DNA from: an uncultured bacterium
Lineage (GTDB): Bacteria; Verrucomicrobiota; Lentisphaeria; Victivallales; UBA1829
Reading direction: 5' to 3'
NCBI GenBank assembly: GCA_900549045.1
Contig: URNE01000076.1
Coordinates: 1-8,495, forward strand
DNA: 8,495 bases
Of this stretch, positions 1 to 5,999 are shown piece by piece. The notes under the pieces are model-generated. The model saw nothing but the letters and a program-made list of their open reading frames with translations. It was not told the DNA's origin and made no database searches. How positions within the stretch are numbered: position 1 is the stretch's first letter; every line of letters starts with the position of its first letter. The position numbers and the translations under genes are program-made.

Positions 1-25
1 CTCTATTCAGTTGAGCTACGGAGCC
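1..25 (-). tRNA. Partial tRNA, 5' end only (possibly tRNA-Arg)
   Basis: Read on the minus strand, the bases from 25 down to 1 give a 7-nt acceptor strand GGCTCCG, then TA, then a D arm (GCTC, loop AACTGAATA, GAG). That is the standard 5' third of a tRNA. The window edge cuts it off before the anticodon, so its identity cannot be read. The D-arm pattern GTAGCTCAACTGAATAGAG is familiar from tRNA-Arg genes, and that is the only reason for the tentative assignment. Confidence 0.85.
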
Positions 26-71
26 AAACCTTGTCTGCTTTATGGAAGCGTTGTTCCTTAAAAGCGAGTGC

Positions 72-103
72 AAAGGTATAGCTTTTTATTTAAACCTCCA
101 AAC
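72..103 (-). promoter_or_regulatory. Bacteroidota-type promoter for the tRNA
   Basis: On the minus strand TTTG (100-103) is followed after 20 bp by TACCTTTG (72-79), then CACTCGC. This matches the known Bacteroidota primary sigma factor layout (-33 TTTG, -7 TAnnTTTG). It lies about 47 bases upstream of the tRNA 5' end, facing it. A weak sigma70 reading is also possible (TTTGGA, 16 bp, TATACC), but the TAnnTTTG match is much better. The other promoters in the window are not of this type. Confidence 0.6.
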
Positions 104-120
104 TTTTCAGCACTTTTTTC

Positions 121-143
121 AAGAAAAAGTATCTTTTTTTCTT
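121..143. repeat. AT-rich inverted repeat between divergent genes
   Basis: AAGAAAAA (121-128) is the exact reverse complement of TTTTTCTT (136-143), with 7 bases between. It sits in the AT-rich stretch between the leftward tRNA promoter and the rightward hydrolase gene. It could be a weak hairpin or simply a by-product of A/T runs; no function can be assigned. Confidence 0.35.
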
Positions 144-154
144 CATATATATCA

Positions 155-184
155 TTGAAAAATAAAAAATCAAGTGCATATTAA
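155..184 (+). promoter_or_regulatory. Candidate sigma70-like promoter of the glycoside hydrolase
   Basis: TTGAAA (155-160) and TATTAA (179-184) are separated by 18 bp in an AT-rich region, 41 bases before the chosen ATG at 225. A GTG at 174 that would extend the hydrolase by 17 residues lies inside this element, which argues against that longer start. Confidence 0.45.
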
Positions 185-224
185 TCAAAAAGAGAAAATA
201 CCCAGGAAAGGAGAAACTCTGAAG

Positions 225-1940
225 ATGAAAACGTATCCGCTTTATCCGGAACGGAATGTGACTGACCTGAACGGCGTCTGGCAGTTCCGTTTCTTTGAAA
301 AGACGTGGCTTGAGGACGTCAATGAAAATTCGTTTGTCCCGAATGACATCATGTGCGTTCCGGGAACGTTCGACACCACGCCCGCGTATCGCTGCAAACG
401 CGGGACCGCGCTTTACCGCCGCGAATTCATGCTGATGAAAGATTCGCCGCGCGGCATTCTCAAAATCGGCGCAACCGGTCTCCGCGCACGCTTCACGCTC
501 GACGGAAAAGAGATCGGATTCACCAACATGCCGTATACCGATATGGAATTTGAAACGGGCGCGCTCAAGGCGGGACGGCATGTGCTTGCCGCCGCAGTCG
601 ACAACAATTTCGACAAGCTCAGTTCCACTTTCGGAATGGGCGACCGCATGAAAATTTTCCTTCCGTACTACGATTTCTACGGGTTCGGCGGATTCTACCG
701 CGGAGTCTCCCTGCATCAGGTGTTTGAGTCAACGATCGACCGCGTGCAGGTGCGCACGCTCTGCATTAAAACCGGCAAAGTGGCGCTCCGCTTCCTTTTC
801 TCCGGGAAAACGGAGGGAAAACATGCGGTCCGTTTCCGTTTCAACACGGAGGAGGTGTTCCGGACGGCGGAAGTTGCGCACGGCGAAACGCTCGAATGCA
901 CGGTTCCGGAGTTCCGTCTCTGGACGCCCGAAGCGCCGAATCTCCACACGCTGGAAGTCCACACGGAAAACGACTGCGTCGTCGAGCGTTTCGGCATCCG
1001 CACGGTTTCGACGGGAGGAAAGCAGATTCTGCTGAACGGGAAGCCGGTTTATCTGAAGGGGTTCAACCGCCACGAATCGCATCCCGAATTCGGAGCGGCG
1101 ACGCCGGACGCGCTGATGCTGGAGGACTTGCAGAACCTGCGTGATCTGAACTGCAATTTCGTGCGCGGCTGTCACTACGCGCAGGATCAGCGTTTTCTTG
1201 ACCTCTGCGATGAATTCGGAATGCTGGTGTGGGATGAGAGCCTCGGCTGGGGCAATTCCGCCGAACAGATGGCGGATCCTGAATTCCAGGAGATCGTCGA
1301 GCGCGAAACGCGTCTGATGGTCCGCGACAGCATCAATCATCCTTGCGTGATCATCTGGGCGTATCTGAACGAAAATAATTCCCAGACGGAGCCCGGATTC
1401 CGCATGGGCGAGCGGGTTGTGAAGGCAGTCAAAGAGGAGGATCCGACGCGTCTTGTGACATTCGCCTGCAACCACACGCTTGATGACATTACCTCCAAAC
1501 TGATGGACATTATTTCGTACAACATCTATCCGGGCTGGATCGGCAGCCACCCGGTCGGAGTCGAGCCGCCGGATGAAATTCCGCCGTTTCAGGAGAAGAC
1601 GATCGAGTATTTCCGCAAAAACATTTCCGCCGACAAGCCGATGATCGTCAGCGAGATGGGCTGCTGCGGCATCTACGGTCAGCACGATATCGCCGCGACG
1701 CAGTGGACGGAGGAGTTCCAGGCGGAGTATCTGGACGCCGTCATCCGTTCAGTCGCGGGAGCGCGGAACGAAGTCTGCGGCATCACGATCTGGCAGTTCA
1801 CGGATGCGATGAGTTTTCACCGCATGGGAGCGGACATCCGTTCGAAGCCGCTCGGTCTGAACCTCGCGGGCGTGTTTGACAAGTACCGCCGCCGCAAGCT
1901 GGCCGCGGATGTGGTGAAAAAACTCTACAGGAACCTCTGA
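225..1940 (+). CDS. Family 2 glycoside hydrolase, beta-glucuronidase-like fold, substrate unknown
   Basis: Retaining glycoside hydrolase, 571 aa, close to the roughly 600 aa of beta-glucuronidases. The three GH2 parts are visible: an N-terminal jelly-roll sugar-binding domain (about 1-165, with NVTDLNGVWQFRF near the start), an Ig-like sandwich (about 166-258) and a TIM barrel (about 260-571) opening with QILLNGKPVYLKGFNRHE. The acid/base is E383 (NHPCVIIWAYLNEN) and the likely nucleophile is E477 (KPMIVSEMG); their spacing of 94 fits E. coli GusA (413 and 504). The segment after the nucleophile and the C-terminal LNLAGVFDKYRRRKLAA also align with GusA, but the glucuronate-binding NxK motif reads N546-L-A, so a glucuronide substrate is doubtful. 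There is no signal peptide, so it should act in the cytoplasm. The start at 225 is chosen because AAAGGAG (207-213) precedes it. Transcribed alone, it ends at a hairpin. Confidence 0.9.
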   Translation: MKTYPLYPERNVTDLNGVWQFRFFEKTWLEDVNENSFVPNDIMCVPGTFDTTPAYRCKRGTALYRREFMLMKDSPRGILKIGATGLRARFTLDGKEIGFTNMPYTDMEFETGALKAGRHVLAAAVDNNFDKLSSTFGMGDRMKIFLPYYDFYGFGGFYRGVSLHQVFESTIDRVQVRTLCIKTGKVALRFLFSGKTEGKHAVRFRFNTEEVFRTAEVAHGETLECTVPEFRLWTPEAPNLHTLEVHTENDCVVERFGIRTVSTGGKQILLNGKPVYLKGFNRHESHPEFGAATPDALMLEDLQNLRDLNCNFVRGCHYAQDQRFLDLCDEFGMLVWDESLGWGNSAEQMADPEFQEIVERETRLMVRDSINHPCVIIWAYLNENNSQTEPGFRMGERVVKAVKEEDPTRLVTFACNHTLDDITSKLMDIISYNIYPGWIGSHPVGVEPPDEIPPFQEKTIEYFRKNISADKPMIVSEMGCCGIYGQHDIAATQWTEEFQAEYLDAVIRSVAGARNEVCGITIWQFTDAMSFHRMGADIRSKPLGLNLAGVFDKYRRRKLAADVVKKLYRNL

Positions 1941-1947
1941 GTTCGGA

Positions 1948-1990
1948 AACGGTCCGGACGGAAAGCTGCTGTCCGGACCGTTCTTAAAAA
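1948..1990 (+). terminator. Hairpin terminator after the glycoside hydrolase
   Basis: A perfect 12-bp stem, AACGGTCCGGAC (1948-1959) with GTCCGGACCGTT (1971-1982), encloses an 11-base loop and starts 7 bases after the hydrolase stop. The tail is TTCTTAAAAAA, not a pure T run, so rho-independent strength is uncertain. It isolates the hydrolase from the pilus promoter 25 bases further on. Confidence 0.7.
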
Positions 1991-2006
1991 ATTCGACAGG
2001 GAGAGC

Positions 2007-2036
2007 TTGACTTTTTTTTTTTCGGTTATATATTAT
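2007..2036 (+). promoter_or_regulatory. Strong sigma70-like promoter of the pilus cluster, T11 spacer
   Basis: TTGACT (2007-2012) is followed by TATATT (2029-2034) with a 16-bp spacer, or TATTAT (2031-2036) with 18 bp. The last T of the -35 and the spacer together form an uninterrupted run of eleven T (2012-2022). The transcript would begin near 2040 and reach the pilin SD within about 15 bases. The close match to consensus fits a highly expressed structural gene. The homopolymer is positioned so that gain or loss of a T would alter promoter spacing. Confidence 0.75.
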
Positions 2037-2067
2037 TCCAAACACCTAAAAAGAGGAGATTAGCATC

Positions 2068-2319
2068 ATGAAACAGATTACAAAGAAACATGCCGTGATG
2101 ATGGAATACGTGATCATCGCCGTTTTGATTGCCGCCGCCGTCGTCGTCGCCGTCATCATGTTCGGCAAGAACGTTTCCAAGGAAATGAATGTCGCTACCC
2201 AGGCGATGTCGGATGCGGGCAAAGCCGCGGAAGCCCAGGGCAAGATGCCGGGAGAGGCCGCCAAGGACATCAAGAAAGCCAGCGAGCACGAAAAGGCCAT
2301 GCACAATTACGACAAGTGA
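2068..2319 (+). CDS. flp: Flp/Fap-type major pilin precursor
   Basis: An 83-aa protein with the architecture of Flp pilins: a short basic leader (MKQITKKH), then AVMMEYVIIAVLIAAAVV, which matches the family signature (xxxxEY followed by a Leu/Ile/Ala-rich helix), then a hydrophilic tail. E13-Y14 occupy the conserved +5/+6 positions if cleavage falls between H8 and A9. Flp prepilins normally have Gly at -1; here it is His, a real departure. The membrane/fibre helix spans about residues 15-33. The tail (34-83) is rich in Lys, Glu and Ala, likely helical, with no Cys. AGGAG (2054-2058) lies 9 bases before the ATG. It is the first gene of the cluster and is separated from the peptidase gene by a hairpin, as expected for the most abundant subunit. 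The gene is named on signature and context, not by a database match. Confidence 0.82.
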   Translation: MKQITKKHAVMMEYVIIAVLIAAAVVVAVIMFGKNVSKEMNVATQAMSDAGKAAEAQGKMPGEAAKDIKKASEHEKAMHNYDK

Positions 2320-2333
2320 TTGCATTGTCACAG

Positions 2334-2378
2334 AGGGACGGACGCCACCGGGGACCGGAGCTCCGTCCCTGTTCTTAA
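2334..2378 (+). terminator. Hairpin between pilin and peptidase genes, possible attenuator
   Basis: AGGGACGGA (2334-2342) pairs perfectly with TCCGTCCCT (2362-2370) across a GC-rich 19-base loop. It is followed by GTTCTTAATC, like the hairpin at 1948-1982, whose tail also starts TTCTTAA. No other promoter is obvious before the next gene, so I infer partial termination or 3'-end protection that keeps pilin mRNA in excess over the assembly genes. Confidence 0.55.
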
Positions 2379-2393
2379 TCAACGGGGGCGCGG

Positions 2394-2942
2394 ATGGATC
2401 ATCTGACACTCGGAAAAATTGTTCTGGCGACTCCATGGCTGATTTATCTGTCCGTCTGTGATTTCCGGAAACGCCAGCTTCCGAATCCGTGGGTGTTCGG
2501 CGGAATTCTCGTCATGCTCGCGGTCGCGTTCGGCGCGGGAACCTCCTATGCGCTGATGTCGCTCGCAACCGCTTTCCTTTCCGCGCTTTTCCTTCTGCTT
2601 CCCTTTTTTCTCCGCGCCGCCGGGGCGGGAGACGTCAAGATGCTGTTTGCCGCCGGGCTCATCGCGGGTCCGGGAAACACACTGAATCTGATTCTCCTGG
2701 TTTCGCTTTCCGGACTTGTTCTTGCGGTTCTCATGCTTTGTTTCCGCCGGATCAATACTGCGCGGCTGAAACATTGCTGCCGCTGTCTTTTCGATTTCCG
2801 CTATGACCGTGCGGAGGGACGGAAGAATTTGCCCGCTCCGGATACGGAGGCGTGCCGGGTTCCGTTCGGCGCGGCGATTGCTGCGGGGCTGTTTCTGAAT
2901 CTGCTCATGCAGCTGCTCTATTCTATGGAGGTGCGCGGATGA
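2394..2942 (+). CDS. tadV: TadV/CpaA-type prepilin peptidase (A24 aspartic protease)
   Basis: Inner-membrane aspartic protease expected to remove the leader peptides of Flp pilin and TadE/F pseudopilins. It has 182 aa and several hydrophobic segments (about 8-21, 34-50, 53-73, 95-117 and 160-178). Both catalytic aspartates are in the family setting: D23 in YLSVCDFRKRQLPN and D80 in GAGDVKM (the GxGDxK-type motif). The C-terminal VPFGAAIAAG matches the conserved last helix. The N-terminal methylase domain of the larger PilD-type enzymes is absent, as is usual for TadV/CpaA. The start at 2394 follows a GGGGG run 5 bases upstream, a modest ribosome site. Its stop overlaps the next start (ATGA at 2939-2942). 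A basic loop at about 118-150 contains two adjacent Cys. Confidence 0.9.
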   Translation: MDHLTLGKIVLATPWLIYLSVCDFRKRQLPNPWVFGGILVMLAVAFGAGTSYALMSLATAFLSALFLLLPFFLRAAGAGDVKMLFAAGLIAGPGNTLNLILLVSLSGLVLAVLMLCFRRINTARLKHCCRCLFDFRYDRAEGRKNLPAPDTEACRVPFGAAIAAGLFLNLLMQLLYSMEVRG

Positions 2943-3607
2943 GGCGTCTGTTCCGACAGTCGAAAGGGGCGGTTTTGCTGGAATTCGTGTTCTGTTTCCC
3001 GATTCTGTTCCTCCTCTTTCTGTTTGCGGTGCAGTTCGCCTACATCATGATTACCTGGCACATGGTGCATTATTCCGCGTACATGGGTGCGCGTTCCGCA
3101 ATGACGGTGAACAATCTTCAGCGCAAAAGCCGCGCGGAAACGGTGGTGAAACGGATTCTCGCCGCAGTCTCGGCTTCCCCGGTCGACGGGAAGGAGGCGA
3201 AAGACCGCGCGGACGACAAGTACATCAAGTTCGACGGCTGGGGGCGTCTTCCGAATACGAAATATCTTGACAAGCAAGTGGAAGTCGATATCCCGATGCT
3301 TGATATCGACCCGCGCGGCGTCAAATGCACGGTGAAATTCAAAATGTTCCTGAACGTCCCCGTCGCGGGACGGATCATCAGCTTTTTTGCGAAAAAAGAC
3401 AAGAACGAGGAGGAGCGCAAATGGGAGGAGAAGCTGGACCGGCAGGAGTATGCGCTCAACCCCGCCCTGCTTGCGCAGTACGCCAATGGAATGACCGTTG
3501 AGGGCGCTTCCGGAAAGAACGAGCTCAAATATCCGTACATTACGCTGACTTCGAGCAGCGTGATATCCATACCGTATTCAACCAAATACTATCCGTTGAC
3601 ACGATGA
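2939..3607 (+). CDS. tadE: TadE-like pseudopilin
   Basis: A 222-aa minor pilin-like protein. It has a basic leader, then G10 followed by AVLLEF, i.e. a canonical prepilin site with Gly at -1 and Glu (E15) at +5, followed by a hydrophobic helix (about 11-36) and an extracytoplasmic domain. This is the TadE layout (GAVxxEFxxxxPxxxxLL). The rest is not recognisable beyond the family; a charged stretch near 150-170 (KKDKNEEERKWEEK) is probably helical. The ATG at 2939 is chosen over an in-frame upstream ATG at 2852 because GGAGG (2927-2931) lies 7 bases before it, the leader then has normal length, and the longer version would run 87 bases deeper into the peptidase gene. Likely substrate of the upstream peptidase and a candidate initiation or tip subunit. 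Confidence 0.82.
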   Translation: MRRLFRQSKGAVLLEFVFCFPILFLLFLFAVQFAYIMITWHMVHYSAYMGARSAMTVNNLQRKSRAETVVKRILAAVSASPVDGKEAKDRADDKYIKFDGWGRLPNTKYLDKQVEVDIPMLDIDPRGVKCTVKFKMFLNVPVAGRIISFFAKKDKNEEERKWEEKLDRQEYALNPALLAQYANGMTVEGASGKNELKYPYITLTSSSVISIPYSTKYYPLTR

Positions 3608-5319
3608 AGTACACGAATCCAACTGTATTGAGCGTATTCACCGGCCGCTGCAGGGAGCTTGTCTCCGACAGCAGGGGGGCGGCGCTCGCAATCACGCTTG
3701 CGTTTGTCATGCCGGTCTATCTGCTGGTGATCGGCATTTACGGAATCGGAGAAATCGTGCGGAACAAAATCGAGCTCCAGAATGCGGCGGACGCGGCGGC
3801 TTATTCCGCATCAGTCGTTCAGGCGGATTATCTCAGCCGGATCGCGACGGTCAACAAGGCGATGGCGTGGACGTATGTCGATTTGCAGAAGCGTTCGCTC
3901 GACCTCGCGATGGCGGTTTTCAGCGAATATGTCTTCATTCAGTTCCAGAAGGATTTCAACATGGTGCGGCAGAAAAACACTCCGTGCTGCATGCATGTGC
4001 CCGGAGTGCATTACAACTGCGGCACGGATATCCTTGTTCTTGATCCGGCATTGCTGATGCTTGGATCCGGAACCGGCATTCCGGAGCTCGCGCGTGAATT
4101 CAACGGACAGGGGTTGCTGACCCGCTTTCTGCTGACTCAGATCATTTTCACCACCATTGCGGAAGCGCAGGGAAAAGGCGCGGTCGTCAATACGCCGAAA
4201 GTGCTCAAATACAGTTATGCAATCGTGAAGATGATGTCGAAAATGAATTCTCTGCGGGAGGAATACCCGAAGAAAGTCCGCGAAACCGCCCGCCAGATCG
4301 CCGTTGCGAACATGGTGGAGTGCAAGGATGACTATATGATCAACATCCGGGTCGGCGACAGCAAGCCGGCGTTTCTCACGATGACCGGAACGGAGGAGAA
4401 TGAAAAGACCTTCATTGCATTTGCCGATCCCACGCTGAAAGATTTCTCTCCGAAAAAAGTGTTCGGCCCCGGAACCGACGACTGGATCGTCCGCAAAAGT
4501 CCGGTCGGTTTCTGGCGCGTATACAAGCAGACCGACACGCATCTGTACGCGAAATGGGACTGGTTCTGGACCCGCTGGGTGCATATCAATCTTTGGTTTT
4601 TCCAGCTTCACATGCCGCCGTTTTTCCCCGGTGGCGGATACGGACACAAACATCCGGAATATCACGGTTACGACAGCTTTTTCCCGCTCATCAAGCGCAG
4701 TCTTCCGATCGGGCTTGTGGTCCCGCCCGCAATACCGCTGACGCTGCTGCCGACGTTCTTCGGAAGTTCCGGCTCCATCACGGTCGCGATCGCCCGCAAG
4801 ACCAGCAATCCCTTCTCCGTCTACAGCTGGACCGGACGTTCGCTGAACGCCTCGTCGATCCTCTCCGCGTTCAATCCAAGCGTCGCCGGGGGACATCGTC
4901 CGGAGTACATGTGCGCAATCGCTTCCGCACGTGCCGGCTACAAGCTTCATGACGACGACAAGGAGAAGAAGCTCAAGAGCGCGGATTACAACCTCGGCTA
5001 TACCATGGCGAGCGGCAAGGAGGCATGGAACCTCGTGGAAACCGACTGGGACGGCGTCATGCTGCCCGTCAAGCACGCGTGGGATCTCTGCATGGGGGCG
5101 GGACACGTACAGACGTTCACGGTCAGCACCGGAGGAAACATTCTCAAGGAAATCATGCTCGACAAAAAAGGCTGGGTCGATGCCAAAGGAAAGAAGATCG
5201 ACGCGAAAAATCTCCCCGACTGGGAGAAACTCAAGCCGCCTGCCGGGCTCATCAAAGACAAAGGCGACAAAGACGGTAAACTGCAGTGGGACAAGCTGCG
5301 CGACTATCTGGGGCACTGA
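3604..5319 (+). CDS. TadG-like envelope protein, large
   Basis: A 571-aa protein with one N-terminal membrane segment (about 26-48) preceded by SRG (23-25). A typical TadG/Tad_N block follows, Q59-NAADAAAYSA, in which the repeated Ala/Asp pattern is the family hallmark. The long remainder is probably periplasmic or extracellular. Two regions stand out: a Cys/His cluster (C128, C129, H131, H136, C139) and an aromatic stretch at 315-360 with five Trp between 318 and 331, then Pro/Gly/His-rich sequence. The C-terminal 60 residues are very Lys/Asp-rich. No von Willebrand (MIDAS) motif was seen, unlike many TadG proteins. No SD is visible; the start overlaps the tadE-like stop (ATGA, 3604-3607), so translation is presumably coupled. 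A role in anchoring or tipping the pilus is inferred from context. Confidence 0.75.
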   Translation: MKYTNPTVLSVFTGRCRELVSDSRGAALAITLAFVMPVYLLVIGIYGIGEIVRNKIELQNAADAAAYSASVVQADYLSRIATVNKAMAWTYVDLQKRSLDLAMAVFSEYVFIQFQKDFNMVRQKNTPCCMHVPGVHYNCGTDILVLDPALLMLGSGTGIPELAREFNGQGLLTRFLLTQIIFTTIAEAQGKGAVVNTPKVLKYSYAIVKMMSKMNSLREEYPKKVRETARQIAVANMVECKDDYMINIRVGDSKPAFLTMTGTEENEKTFIAFADPTLKDFSPKKVFGPGTDDWIVRKSPVGFWRVYKQTDTHLYAKWDWFWTRWVHINLWFFQLHMPPFFPGGGYGHKHPEYHGYDSFFPLIKRSLPIGLVVPPAIPLTLLPTFFGSSGSITVAIARKTSNPFSVYSWTGRSLNASSILSAFNPSVAGGHRPEYMCAIASARAGYKLHDDDKEKKLKSADYNLGYTMASGKEAWNLVETDWDGVMLPVKHAWDLCMGAGHVQTFTVSTGGNILKEIMLDKKGWVDAKGKKIDAKNLPDWEKLKPPAGLIKDKGDKDGKLQWDKLRDYLGH

Positions 5320-5999
5320 TGATGAAAAACTTCCGGAACAGACATCCGCGCGGCTCGGTTCTGATGGAATTCGTGCTTGTCCTGCCCGTTTACATGGCGG
5401 TGATCGGCGGCGTCCTCTGGCTCGGTCTGAAGTCGCTGGATGCGACGAATCTGCGCGCCGCGGATCACTGGGCGGTCTGGATGGCGGGAAACCGCTTTTC
5501 CGTGCGCACTCCCGCGATTCTTGCTTTGCAGGACATGTTTCCGCGCTCAACGGTGATTACCGCTTCGCAGAAACGCGCTTTGACGGGGGAAAACTCGTTT
5601 CTTCAGTTCATCGGCTCGAAGACAACGCTGATGGAACGGCGTCCGGACTACCTGGACAACTGGATCAACATGCCGTACAACGCGCGGGGAATCGACAGGC
5701 CGTATTCGATTCCGGAGCTCTATATGACCTCGTCGCGTTACGGAAACGATTATACGCAGTGCATCATCATGCGCACCAAAGGCTCCCGCACCTCGCGGCG
5801 TCACTGGGATTCGAGCGTCGTCGCGGACCAGGAGGTCTGGAAGTTCGATTCGAAAGACGACAGTTATCCGAAAGAGTGGAATTTCGACCTTCTGAAGGAT
5901 CCGAAGTTTACGGATGATTCGAAGGAGGACAAGTCGGAACCGAAGAAAATCAAGTTTTACGAGCGTTACGGCAAGTTTGAAACCTGGAGCACGAAATGA
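5319..5999 (+). CDS. Second TadE/TadF-like pseudopilin
   Basis: A 226-aa protein opening with a basic leader ending R11-G12, then SVLMEF, giving Gly at -1 and Glu (E17) at +5, and a hydrophobic helix to about residue 37. This is the same class as the gene at 2939, but I see no close similarity in the mature domain, so it is probably a distinct minor subunit rather than a recent duplicate. The domain after residue 40 has scattered Trp (HWAVWMAGNRF) and a charged Lys/Asp/Glu C-terminus. The start at 5319 forms a TGATG overlap with the TadG-like stop and follows GGGG (5310-5313); an adjacent ATG at 5322 would remove one Met, and an upstream GTG at 5286 would lengthen the leader unnaturally. Expected substrate of the TadV-like peptidase. 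Confidence 0.78.
   Translation: MMKNFRNRHPRGSVLMEFVLVLPVYMAVIGGVLWLGLKSLDATNLRAADHWAVWMAGNRFSVRTPAILALQDMFPRSTVITASQKRALTGENSFLQFIGSKTTLMERRPDYLDNWINMPYNARGIDRPYSIPELYMTSSRYGNDYTQCIIMRTKGSRTSRRHWDSSVVADQEVWKFDSKDDSYPKEWNFDLLKDPKFTDDSKEDKSEPKKIKFYERYGKFETWSTK

Noticed and set aside
174..224. GTG start giving a 17-residue longer glycoside hydrolase
   Set aside because: The GTG lies between the proposed -35 and -10 boxes and has no SD, whereas the ATG at 225 has AAAGGAG upstream and gives the normal GH2 N-terminus.
729..1685. Minus-strand open frame (318 codons) opposite the glycoside hydrolase
   Set aside because: A shadow of the GH2 coding strand; no domain, SD or promoter is visible, and the plus-strand catalytic motifs are intact.
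2852..2938. Upstream ATG for the TadE-like gene
   Set aside because: It would add 29 residues before the leader and spoil the prepilin signal; GGAGG sits 7 bases before the ATG at 2939.
3811..5550. Long minus-strand open frame (579 codons) opposite the TadG-like gene
   Set aside because: It is antisense to a gene with clear membrane and Tad_N signatures and crosses into the next gene; its translation is Arg/His-rich with no recognisable motif, as expected from the codon bias of the opposite strand.
4931..5917. Plus-strand open frame crossing the TadG-like and second pseudopilin genes in another frame
   Set aside because: Very rich in Arg and Ser, no motif, and it overlaps two well-supported genes in a different frame.
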